64,000 nucleotides of DNA, taken from the NCBI GenBank assembly GCA_004299845.1, contig CP036201.1, positions 2,046,001 to 2,110,000 on the forward strand, given 5' to 3'. The first letter of the stretch is position 1, and the number at the start of each line of letters is the position of its first letter. Below, piece after piece: positions 1-7,948 of the stretch. The stretch comes from Verrucomicrobia bacterium S94 (GTDB lineage: Bacteria; Verrucomicrobiota; Kiritimatiellia; Kiritimatiellales; Pontiellaceae). A program made the translations under genes and the position numbers. The notes below the pieces were generated by a model. That model worked only from the letters and a program-made list of their open reading frames with translations. It ran no database searches and was not told the DNA's origin.

Positions 1-248
1 CCACAAACAGTTTACGCAAAGAAAAGTTCATGCTCGCGAATCGGAATGCCCTGGTCGGAAAAAAGCCTTATCAAGGATGTGACGGCCTGAAAACCGGCTA
101 CCACTCCAAAGGCGGGTTCTCACTCGCCGCCACAGCAAAACGCGGAAAGAACCGGATTGTGGCAGTCATTCTCGGTTGCGAAAACCGGAATACACGTGAT
201 GTCGAAATCCGGAAACTCCTCGACAAAGGCTTCGCCGCACTGAAGTAG
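1..248 (+). CDS. D-alanyl-D-alanine carboxypeptidase (peptidase S11), C-terminal part
   Basis: The gene enters from the left edge; the reading frame starts at base 3 and ends in a TAG at 246-248. Only about 80 residues remain. They contain the KTG triad followed by YHSKGGF and ATAKR, the third active-site motif and following strand of S11 (DacA/DacF-type) serine D,D-peptidases, which trim the terminal D-alanine of peptidoglycan pentapeptides in the periplasm. The SxxK and SxN motifs lie outside the window, so activity cannot be judged. There is no C-terminal membrane anchor and the protein stops shortly after the catalytic domain, so it may be soluble or held by an N-terminal segment. Family assignment is firm; the exact paralogue is not known. 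Confidence 0.85.
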   Translation, partial: TNSLRKEKFMLANRNALVGKKPYQGCDGLKTGYHSKGGFSLAATAKRGKNRIVAVILGCENRNTRDVEIRKLLDKGFAALK

Positions 249-277
249 CGGTTCTCCACATCCAACCCTGCCACTTT

Positions 278-360
278 ATTCATACATTATAATGTATGGT
301 TTAATTGAAATACCCTGTTTATTAGAATAAAATGAATTTCACACATTATAATGTATGAAA
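278..360 (+). promoter_or_regulatory. Paired palindromic operators (locus 1) flanking a sigma-70-like promoter
   Basis: Two copies of the same palindrome lie at 278-301 (perfect core CATACATTATAATGTATG at 281-298) and 337-360. Their centres are 59 bp apart. Between them is a plus-strand promoter-like pair, TTGAAA at 305-310 and TAAAAT at 328-333, with a 17-bp spacer. The predicted start falls inside the second palindrome. The same paired arrangement with identical spacing recurs at 21079-21160 and 38788-38870. No convincing gene lies downstream on the plus strand before the convergent CII-like gene, so the transcript may be short or non-coding. The palindromes are seen directly; the operator role is inferred. 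Confidence 0.65.
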
Positions 361-513
361 TTTTCTCTCAAAAAGAACGCTCCCTACCTGAGCGATATTC
401 CGTTTCACAGGCTCCGTTCAGATTCGGAACCCTACAGGTTCTCCTCTTTCAAAATCCGAATACCCAACCTTGCCCGACGGGTCATTTCCGACTCATCCCG
501 TCAGTACATTTTT

Positions 514-972
514 CTACTGATTATAAACTTCTCTTTCGCAGGAACTCACAAAACTTTCGGCAGTTGATTTCAGTTCCTCCCACTCTTTGCGGATTTTAGA
601 GGATTCTTCAGGATCAATTTTTCCGTCGTTTTCAATACTTTCCGTCAGCACATCAAGCAACGCGGAAAATTCACGGACAATGCGACGGGTCATATGCAGG
701 AGCGGAATTTTATCCACTTCCCCGGTCGGCACATTTTCTACAAAATAACCATCCGCCTTCCGGCAAAGCCACTCAATCGGACCGCGATCTCCGGTCAATT
801 CATAAATGCGGACCAGCCGATCCAGCGGATTTCCCGTACCGCTGGCATCTTCAGAATCGGTCGGCTGGCACCATTTATAGATTAATGACGTAGAAAGTCC
901 CAGATCCGAGGCCACAGACTTCACCCCCAAATCACTGACCGATTTTTTCAATATTTCATGTGATGATTCCAT
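514..972 (-). CDS. CII-like (Phage_CP76-type) helix-turn-helix protein
   Basis: A 152-residue protein with an N-terminal helix-turn-helix (about residues 14-36, with GLSTSLIYKW as the recognition region). A conserved-looking block follows with LDRLVRIYELTGDRGPIEWL and a Gly-Tyr-Phe-Val-Glu-Asn stretch, then a helical C-terminus. The pattern resembles the phage regulatory protein CII/CP76 family, often found as single chromosomal copies away from recognisable prophages. The start has a good ribosome-binding site (AGGAG about 5 bases upstream of ATG). No other phage genes lie nearby, so this is either a domesticated regulator or a remnant. Its 3' end faces the locus-1 operator pair. Target and inducer are unknown. 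Confidence 0.55.
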   Translation of the reverse strand: MESSHEILKKSVSDLGVKSVASDLGLSTSLIYKWCQPTDSEDASGTGNPLDRLVRIYELTGDRGPIEWLCRKADGYFVENVPTGEVDKIPLLHMTRRIVREFSALLDVLTESIENDGKIDPEESSKIRKEWEELKSTAESFVSSCEREVYNQ

Positions 973-1109
973 TTGATTCTCCTGACGGGCTCACACCATA
1001 GACGCAGGGAGTCCGACACTCTATTACAACTTCCACAGTTTTCTGTACCCACGCGGGATCTTCACCCACCAACGACACCCAAACCGCTCCTGATTTTATT
1101 TACAGCTTA

Positions 1110-1373
1110 TTAAGATAAAAAGAGATAATCAAATTGTCCATCCGCAACCCATATATTCAAAAAACTTCCCGGACAGGCTTCTTCCACCGAAGCCAGCCAT
1201 TCCGGTACGCCCCTTTTCTCGATCATTAAAAACTGCGTGCCGCCGATATAAATCGCCTTGCCGACGGGCTTGACCTCACGGGCCCCTGTGCGTATTGTGC
1301 GCTCTCTTTGACCAATATACAGAGAGCCGTACGTCCAACGCAGGTTGGAACAACGGCTTTTAGTTAGGTTCAG
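1110..1373 (-). pseudogene. Coding-like fragment without a start codon
   Basis: An open frame of about 88 codons runs on the minus strand between a TAA at 1374-1376 and a TAA at 1110-1112. The only ATG is near its 3' end (38 codons before the stop). The translated text looks protein-like (IGQRERTIRTGAREV, then VGKAIYIGGTQFLMIE, then LNIWVADGQFDYLFLS) with a balanced composition. I do not recognise the family. It could be the remnant of a gene whose start was lost, a short gene using a non-ATG start, or chance. Listed because it is the only coding-like content of this gap. Confidence 0.3.
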
Positions 1374-1431
1374 TTATTGGTATCGGGACAAGCCTGCCTG
1401 CAGATGAGTTGACCTGATTACCGATAATCCC

Positions 1432-1485
1432 TAACCGATAACCGGAGAAGGAAACCCGCGGTTTCCGGCTCCATTTATACAGGAG
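1432..1485 (+). promoter_or_regulatory. tig 5' leader: TAACCGATAACCGGAG motif, hairpin and ribosome-binding site
   Basis: The 16-mer TAACCGATAACCGGAG (1432-1447) runs into a hairpin in which GGAG (1444-1447) pairs with CTCC (1469-1472) and GGAAACC (1450-1456) pairs with GGTTTCC (1460-1466) around a CGC loop. A strong AGGAG site follows at 1481-1485, ahead of the ATG at 1497. A nearly identical 16-mer leading into a GGAG/CTCC hairpin precedes leuB (39924-39951), so this may be a shared leader element. Function is unknown. Confidence 0.45.
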
Positions 1486-1496
1486 AAGAAGAATTT

Positions 1497-2792
1497 ATGA
1501 ACGTTTCAGTTAAAGACGACAGCGCCTGCCGGAAAATCATGACCATTGAGATTCCGGCCGATAAAATTGCCGAGGAGAAAGCCGAAACTCTGAAAGCTTA
1601 TGTAAAATTCGCTAATATCCCCGGTTTCCGTAAAGGTAAAGCGCCCAAACACGTAGTTGCCAAAAAATACGCAGCCGACATCAACAAAGACCTGCAGGAA
1701 CGTGTACTGCCTAAATACTATCACGAAGCACTTGCTGAAACCGAACTCAAAGTGGTGAACGTGGTCGATGCCACTGAACCGGAAATCACTGACGACGCAC
1801 CGGTCACGTTCGACGTCACTGTTGATGTTGAACCGGAATTCACTCTTCCGAAATATACCGCCATTCCGGTAAAAGAAGAAAAAATCGAGGTCACCGACGA
1901 ACAGGTACAGGCCCAGATCGATATGATTCTCAGCCAGCACGCCAACTATGAAGAAGTGGAGGATAAAGCCATCGAAGTCGGCGATATGGGCCAGCTGACC
2001 TATGAAGCCACCACCGACGGCCAGCCGCTGCAGGAAGCCGTCCCGGAAGCAAAAGGTATCGGTTCCGGCGAAGGCTACTGGGTATCCGCCGACGAATATT
2101 CCTTCATTCCCGGCATGGGCGAAGCGCTGGTCGGCCTGAATATCGGCGACAAAAAAGAAGTGGAAGTCACTTTCCCGGATGACTTCATGGTCAAAGAGCT
2201 GGCGGGAGTAAAAGCCCTCTACAACATCGAAGTCACTGCAGTACGTGTACGCACCGTACCCGAACTTAACGACGACATTCTTTCCAAACTTCAGGTCGAT
2301 TCCGAGGAAACGCTGCGGTCCAGCATCCGCGAGCAGCTCGAAGCCCAGGCCGCTAACGCAGCGCTCAGTAAAAAACACGAACAGATCGTTGAGTACCTCA
2401 TCAAGAAGACCAAACTTGAAGTTCCGGAAAGCGTCGTACAGCAGCAGACCCGCAATGTCATCAACGACATTGCCAACCGCCGTATGATGATGGGAGAAAC
2501 GCAGGAAGCCATCATGGCCGACCTCGAAAACCTCCAGAAGGAAGCCGCCGACCAGGCGCTCGAGAACGTGAAACTGCGCTATATTGGCCTTGGAATTGCT
2601 AAAGAACAAGGGTTCGAGGCTTCTGAAGCGGAGATCGATGAAGAAATCGCAACGATCGCGATCCAGCAGCGTAAAGATGCTCAGACGCTGCGCAAGGAAA
2701 TGGCGGAAAATGGGTCGATCGACAGCGTGGGCGAGCAGATCCGCTTTAATAAAGCCCTCGATTACATGGTCGAAAACGCGAAGATAAAATAA
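1497..2792 (+). CDS. tig: Trigger factor, ribosome-associated chaperone and prolyl isomerase
   Basis: A 431-residue protein of normal length for trigger factor. The N-terminal ribosome-docking domain carries the signature GFRKGKAP at residues 43-50, which contacts the ribosomal protein L23/L29 region at the exit tunnel. The middle FKBP-like domain (about 150-240) includes YWVSADEYSFIPGMGEALVG and is followed by the FPDD element typical of the family. The C-terminal part is the long helical substrate-cradling domain. It begins a tig-clpP-clpX run, the usual bacterial order, linking folding of nascent chains with quality-control proteolysis. The start is set by AGGAG at 1481-1485. Large minus-strand open frames opposite it are shadows. 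Confidence 0.97.
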   Translation: MNVSVKDDSACRKIMTIEIPADKIAEEKAETLKAYVKFANIPGFRKGKAPKHVVAKKYAADINKDLQERVLPKYYHEALAETELKVVNVVDATEPEITDDAPVTFDVTVDVEPEFTLPKYTAIPVKEEKIEVTDEQVQAQIDMILSQHANYEEVEDKAIEVGDMGQLTYEATTDGQPLQEAVPEAKGIGSGEGYWVSADEYSFIPGMGEALVGLNIGDKKEVEVTFPDDFMVKELAGVKALYNIEVTAVRVRTVPELNDDILSKLQVDSEETLRSSIREQLEAQAANAALSKKHEQIVEYLIKKTKLEVPESVVQQQTRNVINDIANRRMMMGETQEAIMADLENLQKEAADQALENVKLRYIGLGIAKEQGFEASEAEIDEEIATIAIQQRKDAQTLRKEMAENGSIDSVGEQIRFNKALDYMVENAKIK

Positions 2793-2897
2793 ATTTCAGA
2801 TTCGCCGATTCGAGAGGTGGATTATTGGATTGATGGGACAACCCGTTGGCCTGATAATCCTGCCATCTTTTTAAACCAAGAAAACGGAGCGATATTA

Positions 2898-3497
2898 ATG
2901 AACGAAATGGCGAACTATCTTGTTCCAACCGTCATCGAACAGACCGGCCGCGGCGAGCGTGCTTTTGACATTTACTCCCGTCTGCTCAAGGAACGCATCA
3001 TCTTTCTGGGAACAGGAATCGATGATAACGTGGCCAACCTGATCATTGCCCAGCTTCTTTTCCTGCAGAGTGAAGATCCGGAAAAAGACATCAGCGTATA
3101 CATCAATTCCCCGGGTGGCGTGGTGACGGCCGGACTCGCGATTTACGACACGATGCAGTTTCTGAAGTGCGATATCACCACCTACTGCGTCGGACAGGCG
3201 GCCTCGATGGGTGCTGTCCTCCTTGCCGCCGGAGCACCGGGCAAACGGTTTGCCCTGCCCAATTCCCGCATCATGATCCACCAGCCGCTGGGCGGAGCCC
3301 AGGGCCAGGCCACGGACATCAACATCCAGGCCCAGGAAATCATGCGTATTAAACAGATTCTCAACGGTATTCTCTCGACCCATTCCGGTCGAAGCATCGA
3401 AGACCTCGAAAAAGATACCGACCGGGATAATTTTATGTCTGCCGAACAGGCCAAAGAATACGGTCTGATCGACGAAGTCGTCACAAAAGCAAAATAA
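2898..3497 (+). CDS. clpP: ATP-dependent Clp protease proteolytic subunit
   Basis: The frame is open from 2817, but family alignment starts at [15 protein letters not shown], so ATG 2898 is chosen (199 residues; an ACGGAGC sequence lies 8-14 bases upstream). The catalytic serine lies in [14 protein letters not shown], the histidine in [15 protein letters not shown], and the aspartate is expected in the D-rich stretch near KDTDRD. The N-terminal residues [15 protein letters not shown] match the axial-loop region that docks the ATPase. ClpP forms a double heptameric barrel and degrades substrates fed by ClpX, encoded 124 bp downstream. The 27 codons before 2898 do not resemble the family. Confidence 0.97.
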   Translation: MNEMANYLVPTVIEQTGRGERAFDIYSRLLKERIIFLGTGIDDNVANLIIAQLLFLQSEDPEKDISVYINSPGGVVTAGLAIYDTMQFLKCDITTYCVGQAASMGAVLLAAGAPGKRFALPNSRIMIHQPLGGAQGQATDINIQAQEIMRIKQILNGILSTHSGRSIEDLEKDTDRDNFMSAEQAKEYGLIDEVVTKAK

Positions 3498-3621
3498 AGA
3501 AACGGATGAACGGACTCCAGGATTGACTGGATACAGAGCAGATTCCCGACAGGTGTTGTAAAACCGTCAGCGTCTGCTCATCTATCCTTCCATCAGTCCC
3601 TACATCCAGAAGGATTCTCCC

Positions 3622-4881
3622 ATGGCGGATAAACACAACACACCTGAATGCTCATTCTGCGGTAAAAATGAAAAAGAGGTTAAACGCCTGATCGCCGGAC
3701 CGGGTGTATTTATCTGCGATGAATGTGTCGGATTATGTGATGCACTGCTGGGGCACCAGGCCGGAGAACACGATGAAGCACCCAATTCCTCTCAGGAGAT
3801 CGGGGTACTCGCACCGCATGAAATTAAAGAAAAACTCGATGCCTACGTCATCGGCCAGGAACAAGCCAAAAAAGTGCTCTCCGTAGCCGTACACAATCAC
3901 TATAAGCGCATGTTTGCAGAACTGGATGACGACGGCGTGGAGATCGACAAATCGAACGTGCTGCTCATCGGCCCCACCGGCAGCGGCAAAACGCTGCTTG
4001 CCAAAACGCTGGCACGCTCCCTGAATGTCCCTTATGCCATTACTGACGCAACGACCGTTACCGAAGCGGGCTATGTCGGTGAAGATGTTGAAAATATTCT
4101 GCTGCAGTTGCTGCAGGCGGCGGACTTTGATGTTGCGCGCGCTCAGAAAGGCATCATCTATATTGATGAAATCGACAAGATTGGCCGGCGCACCGATAAT
4201 GTATCCCTCACCCGCGATGTCTCCGGCGAAGGCGTACAGCAGGCACTGCTAAAAATTATTGAAGGTACCGTCGCCCGCGTCCCCCCGAAAGGCGGACGCA
4301 AGCATCCACAGCAGGAATATCTCGAAATCGACACCTCCAACATTCTGTTTATCTGCGGCGGGGCATTTGTCGGCATTGAGGACATCATCAAAAAACGAGT
4401 CGACAAAAAGAGCATCGGATTCGGCCAGGCCAGCAAAACCGAGGAGGAACTTTCTCCGAATTTTGTAAGCATGAATGTTGAATCCGAAGATCTGCTGAGT
4501 TTCGGGCTGATTCCCGAATTTATCGGCCGGCTTCCTGTAGTTACCCGTCTGCAGGAACTGAGTGAAGATGATCTTGTCCACATCCTTACCGAACCGAAAA
4601 ACGCAATGATCAAGCAGTACCAAAAGCTGCTCGCCATGGACGATGTTAAACTCGAGTTTGAAGAGGAAGCACTGCGCGCCCTTGCCCGCATGGCTATCAA
4701 GCGAAAAACCGGAGCTCGTGGTCTGCGCGCTATTATTGAGCACCTTATGCTCGACGTTATGTACGAAGTACCGATGCGCGACGATGTCACCCACTGTATC
4801 ATTACGCGCGACATGGTTGAGCATGGTCTCCATCCGCTCGAAGGACTTAAACTGGTCGAAACCGAAAAAAAATCGGCTTAA
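3622..4881 (+). CDS. clpX: ATP-dependent Clp protease ATP-binding subunit ClpX
   Basis: A 419-residue AAA+ unfoldase. The N-terminal zinc-binding dimerisation domain has four cysteines at residues 10, 13, 32 and 35. Walker A is GPTGSGKT and Walker B is [10 protein letters not shown]; sensor and pore regions ([18 protein letters not shown]) are intact. The IGF-type loop that docks ClpP is represented by KKSIGFG. The sensor-2 arginine lies in [10 protein letters not shown]. The hexamer unfolds tagged substrates and threads them into ClpP. It is the last gene of the tig-clpP-clpX cluster and is followed by an intrinsic terminator at 4906-4938. Confidence 0.97.
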   Translation: MADKHNTPECSFCGKNEKEVKRLIAGPGVFICDECVGLCDALLGHQAGEHDEAPNSSQEIGVLAPHEIKEKLDAYVIGQEQAKKVLSVAVHNHYKRMFAELDDDGVEIDKSNVLLIGPTGSGKTLLAKTLARSLNVPYAITDATTVTEAGYVGEDVENILLQLLQAADFDVARAQKGIIYIDEIDKIGRRTDNVSLTRDVSGEGVQQALLKIIEGTVARVPPKGGRKHPQQEYLEIDTSNILFICGGAFVGIEDIIKKRVDKKSIGFGQASKTEEELSPNFVSMNVESEDLLSFGLIPEFIGRLPVVTRLQELSEDDLVHILTEPKNAMIKQYQKLLAMDDVKLEFEEEALRALARMAIKRKTGARGLRAIIEHLMLDVMYEVPMRDDVTHCIITRDMVEHGLHPLEGLKLVETEKKSA

Positions 4882-4905
4882 GGTTTACGACATACTGACA
4901 CTGTG

Positions 4906-4938
4906 AAAACGCCTTCTGCACTGCAAAGGCGTTTTTTT
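4906..4938 (+). terminator. Intrinsic terminator of the tig-clpP-clpX operon
   Basis: AACGCCTT (4908-4915) pairs with AAGGCGTT (4926-4933) around a 10-base loop, with flanking A/T extension and a run of seven T residues. It lies 25 bp after the clpX stop and 27 bp before the end of the convergent FecR-like gene. The flanking A run may let it also serve the minus strand. Confidence 0.9.
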
Positions 4939-4964
4939 GTACCAGACCGCTCCGATCACTTTGC

Positions 4965-6221
4965 TTAACGCTGATCCGAGATTTTAAGCTCAAGAACCGG
5001 AGCCTGCTCAGTATCGCCTGCACTGAACCAGAAATCGTTGCCGCCGACATCCATCATCAGCAGAAATGCATTCCTGCCAGCAGTAAGCAACGAAACATCC
5101 AGATCCATTACCAGATCTTTTCCTTTTCCGACACCGCCGCTGAAATGAGCAATCGGAACACGCTTCCCCCCTCCCTGTTGATCGGGATCGACGCGATAAA
5201 GCCGCAGGTCGCCACGACCGCCGTATTCTTTCTGCCAGGCGGTCACATGCAGACGAAGAGCAGCTTCCAGAAGAGTTCCTTTCACCTCACCGATATCAAA
5301 AATTAAAAATCCTTCCGCATTCCGCTCAGGATCAACCACCATAAATTTATTACGGGTGAAATTCAGCGTCTGCACCAGCGACGGCCCGATACGCACCTCA
5401 CGAAACGGAAGCGAAGCGTCCTGTTCGATAGACGTATCCGCAAAATGTCCGGCCCGGACAATACGCTTTCCGGGTCGATCGAGCGAATTAAACTGTACCT
5501 TTCCGCTGATCACCGACAGGCGCGTCCCCTCCTCCCCGGCCACAACTTCAAAAGAAGTTCCCAGCACAACCACCTCGGCATCGCGCGTAACCACGCGCAT
5601 CGGCCGCCCCTCCTTCTGACGGGCAACCTGTGCCGACAGATGTCCGCGATCCAGCCGGATGCGCTTTGCCCCCTCAACATCCAGCACATGAACCAGCGAA
5701 TTACCCCCCAGGCGGATACCCGTCTGCTCTTCCAGATACCGGAACGACAACTGACAGCCCGGCGGGATGATGATACGGTCACCCGTTCGTATTGCCGATG
5801 CGGAATTCAGTTTTCGGACATCACCATTGTTAACCACCGAAATCGCTTCACCTTCCACCGCAAAATAATCCGTGATCTTTGCAATTACCGGGGCCGTCGG
5901 CCGTGAAGCCATCATTTCAGAAATCGTTGCCGATTTGGAAAATAAAAGCACCCCCAGCGTGGCACAAACCGCCGAGATGGCTGCGATGGCCTGAATGTTC
6001 CTCCGGCGGCTCCGGCGGGATGTTATATGAATAATCTGCCGGCCTTCTGCATGATGCATATGATGCAACAGCCATTCATCGCGCCCGACCCGAACAAACT
6101 CCGCACGCGCCTCCTCATCCACCGACAACAGATCCTGCAGTTCCTGAAGCTCGGTTCGGCTCAGCTTCCGCAGATAGTATTCCGATATCAGATCAGTTTT
6201 AGCATATGTATGACTCATCAT
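4965..6221 (-). CDS. FecR-like membrane regulator with C-terminal DNRLRE-type domain
   Basis: About 418 residues if translation starts at the ATG at 6221, which overlaps the stop of the sigma factor gene by four bases (ATGA), implying coupled translation. Residues 1-75 are cytoplasmic and helical. A positively charged stretch (RRSRRRN) precedes one membrane segment (about 80-100). The periplasmic part contains a FecR domain (GNSLVHVLDV, VVLGTSFEVVAGEEGTRLSV, SGKVQF). The last 130 residues carry a beta-sandwich domain resembling DNRLRE/CBM96 modules (LNFTRNKFMVVD, FDIGEVKGTLLEAALRLHV). FecR proteins usually act as anti-sigma or sigma-activating partners of an adjacent ECF sigma factor. The added sandwich domain could sense a polysaccharide, but that is inference. 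Confidence 0.8.
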   Translation of the reverse strand: MMSHTYAKTDLISEYYLRKLSRTELQELQDLLSVDEEARAEFVRVGRDEWLLHHMHHAEGRQIIHITSRRSRRRNIQAIAAISAVCATLGVLLFSKSATISEMMASRPTAPVIAKITDYFAVEGEAISVVNNGDVRKLNSASAIRTGDRIIIPPGCQLSFRYLEEQTGIRLGGNSLVHVLDVEGAKRIRLDRGHLSAQVARQKEGRPMRVVTRDAEVVVLGTSFEVVAGEEGTRLSVISGKVQFNSLDRPGKRIVRAGHFADTSIEQDASLPFREVRIGPSLVQTLNFTRNKFMVVDPERNAEGFLIFDIGEVKGTLLEAALRLHVTAWQKEYGGRGDLRLYRVDPDQQGGGKRVPIAHFSGGVGKGKDLVMDLDVSLLTAGRNAFLLMMDVGGNDFWFSAGDTEQAPVLELKISDQR

Positions 6222-6745
6222 ATCTCCGACTGCGACAACCGGAACTCCACACATTTGCGCAGCCCCAGCTTCATACGCTTAAGCATCCCGTAAATTCCCT
6301 GAACCGAACGCCCGATTGTTTTCGAAATCTGGGAGCAGTCGAGTTCTTCAACATAGCGCATCTGCATTATACGCTTCTGTTTTTCCGGCAGTTTTTCCAC
6401 ACAGTTTTTAAGCGCAATCTGGCGCTCGGAAATCTCCTCGTTTTCGTACGAGGTATAAAGCGGCATAAAATCTTCAAGGAGTTCGAAACTGATATTGGCG
6501 GCTTCCCGACCTTTGGTTCGGTAAAACCGCTGGATCTGATTCCGTGCAATGCCCATGAACCAGGGTAGAGCCGGACGTTCCGTATCATAAGTGGAGGCTT
6601 TCTTGGCCACAACAATGGCGATTTCCTGAAGAATATCCTCGGTGGCATGATAATCGCGCGTTGCGGAAAAAATATACCCGCGCAACCGGCCCTGGTCCGC
6701 ATAGAACCGGCGTAGCAGTATTTCAATTAAAACAGCTTCCGTCAT
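6218..6745 (-). CDS. ECF-type RNA polymerase sigma factor
   Basis: A 175-residue protein with sigma region 2 in the first half (DYHATEDILQEIAIVVAKK, then PWFMGIARNQIQRFYR) and region 4 in the second (LPEKQKRIMQMRYVEELDC, then a helix-turn-helix ending GIYGMLKRMKLGLRKC). This is the layout of the extracytoplasmic-function sigma factors common in Planctomycetes and Verrucomicrobia next to FecR-like genes. The downstream FecR-like partner overlaps by four bases, so the two form a regulatory pair. Regulated targets are not evident in the window. The promoter region lies in the 378-bp gap to PNP. Confidence 0.9.
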   Translation of the reverse strand: MTEAVLIEILLRRFYADQGRLRGYIFSATRDYHATEDILQEIAIVVAKKASTYDTERPALPWFMGIARNQIQRFYRTKGREAANISFELLEDFMPLYTSYENEEISERQIALKNCVEKLPEKQKRIMQMRYVEELDCSQISKTIGRSVQGIYGMLKRMKLGLRKCVEFRLSQSEI

Positions 6746-6878
6746 AACGCTCCCTGTTAGATGCTTATGGCCACTTATTCACCATTAATTCACATAAAAG
6801 CGAACAATTAGTCACGGAAAAGCCTGAATTACCGCATCGCCTTTCCAACCCTCAACCTCCCCGCCCATGTGCCGCCGA

Positions 6879-7068
6879 TCATTCCAGCCCGTCACACAGC
6901 CTCGCTCGTTTTCTCCCATGATGCACAGGGACTCTCGATTCATACACAATCTGCGGATCTCCGGTCTTCACCTCATGCCCTAGAGCCTCGATCAGCTCCT
7001 TGCGGCCGTTCACCTGCAACGGCGAAACCCGGCATCCCTAAAACCAGAAGAACAGCGTAATTTTTCAT
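6879..7068 (-). pseudogene. Frameshifted remnant of a secreted protein
   Basis: On the minus strand, the ATG at 7068 begins a classical signal peptide (MKNYAVLLVLGMPGFAVAGE), but that frame stops at 6973-6975. An overlapping frame continues with protein-like text (NGRKELIEALGHEVKTGD, then PQIVYESRV) to a stop at 6879. The simplest reading is an exported protein truncated by a frameshift and early stop, leaving about 60 codons. The family is not recognised. This is the only coding-like content of the 378-bp gap between the sigma factor gene and the PNP gene. Confidence 0.4.
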
Positions 7069-7123
7069 ACATTCACGTTAGCAAAAGGTTGAATCCGGAA
7101 CCACTCGCATCTATTTTTCTGCC

Positions 7124-7948
7124 ATGAAAAACATGATTAATCCGGCGGCACTCAAAACCGCGGCCGCAGAGCTGAAAGCCATGCGCTCGAAATCCCGGGT
7201 CAAATGCGGCATCATTCTCGGCTCCGGCTGGGGCAAAGCCGTCGAGGATTTTGACGGCATCGAAATTCCCTACGACCGCATTCCCGGCCTCGGTAATACC
7301 GGTGTGGCAGGGCATGCCGGTAAACTACTCTGCACCGACGTGAACGGTATGGAGGTTTTTATTTTCCAGGGTCGCCGTCACTGGTATGAAGGCGAAGGCT
7401 GGACGCCGGTCATTCTTCCCGTTTATCTACTGAAAGCAATGGGTGCCGACACGGTTTTGCTGACCAATGCCTCCGGCGGCATTCGCAAAGACCTTGCCCC
7501 CGGCACACTCGTCGCCCTTTCCGACCACATCAACCAGATCGGCTCCAATCCGCTTATCGGGCCGCATCTTCCGGAGCTTGGAACCCGCTTTCCCGACCAG
7601 AGCGAAATTTACCGCAAACCGTTGCGCGAAAAACTGCTCAAAGCAGGTGCCGATGCCGAAGGCGTCTATATTGCCACCTCCGGCCCCTCATTCGAAACCC
7701 CTGCCGAAATTCGGCAATACCAATCCATGGGCGCGGACCTCGTTGGAATGTCCACCGTACCGGAAGCAACAGTTGCCAATGCCATCGGTCTGCAGGTAGC
7801 CGGTCTCTCCTGTGTCTGCAACTGGGCTGCCGGAATTGCACAGCATCCCCTCACCCACGAAGACGTCAACAATACCGCCCACGACACCATGCCCCGCATG
7901 AAATCCACCATTGCCAGATTTATCAAGGATCTCACCTGTGCCCCCTGA
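7124..7948 (+). CDS. Purine nucleoside phosphorylase (PNP/MTAP family)
   Basis: A 274-residue protein of the trimeric PNP family. It shows the phosphate-binding GIILGSGWG near residue 30, FQGRRHWYEG, LLTNASGGI, the loop SGPSFETPAEIR and the purine-site motif MSTVPE. It cleaves purine ribo- or deoxyribonucleosides with phosphate to base and sugar-1-phosphate in the cytoplasm. It overlaps the downstream cytidine deaminase gene by 11 bp, placing both in a nucleoside-salvage operon. The ATG at 7124 lacks an obvious ribosome-binding site; an internal ATG four codons on is an alternative. Specificity for inosine/guanosine versus methylthioadenosine cannot be decided by eye. Confidence 0.93.
   Translation: MKNMINPAALKTAAAELKAMRSKSRVKCGIILGSGWGKAVEDFDGIEIPYDRIPGLGNTGVAGHAGKLLCTDVNGMEVFIFQGRRHWYEGEGWTPVILPVYLLKAMGADTVLLTNASGGIRKDLAPGTLVALSDHINQIGSNPLIGPHLPELGTRFPDQSEIYRKPLREKLLKAGADAEGVYIATSGPSFETPAEIRQYQSMGADLVGMSTVPEATVANAIGLQVAGLSCVCNWAAGIAQHPLTHEDVNNTAHDTMPRMKSTIARFIKDLTCAP

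Larger units (their letters stand above)
973..1496. other. 524-bp intergenic region upstream of tig
   Basis: No complete gene is visible. It holds the divergent promoter space for the CII-like gene, a minus-strand coding-like fragment (1110-1373) and the tig leader with a perfect hairpin (1444-1472). A TTGACC hexamer at 1409-1414 followed after 17 bp by TAACCG is a weak promoter candidate for the tig operon. Confidence 0.5.

Noticed and set aside
278-360. Palindrome pairs as ends of a miniature transposable element
   Set aside because: The three 35-bp interiors are unrelated in sequence and no target duplication is seen; fixed spacing with variable interior fits operators better.
351-599. 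Plus-strand open frames starting inside the locus-1 palindrome
   Set aside because: The ATGs are part of the repeated palindrome itself, the products look non-protein-like and they run antisense into the CII-like gene. A non-coding transcript is the better guess.
514-972. Prophage indicated by the CII-like gene
   Set aside because: No integrase, structural or lysis genes lie nearby; neighbouring genes are housekeeping.
1506-2609. 367-codon minus-strand open frame opposite trigger factor
   Set aside because: It lies wholly opposite a clear tig gene, has an extreme Phe/Gly/Val composition and no recognisable motif; it is an antisense shadow.
7061-7075. Further copy of the operator palindrome
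   Set aside because: Only one half-site (TTTTCATACATT) is present; no second arm or partner at 59 bp.
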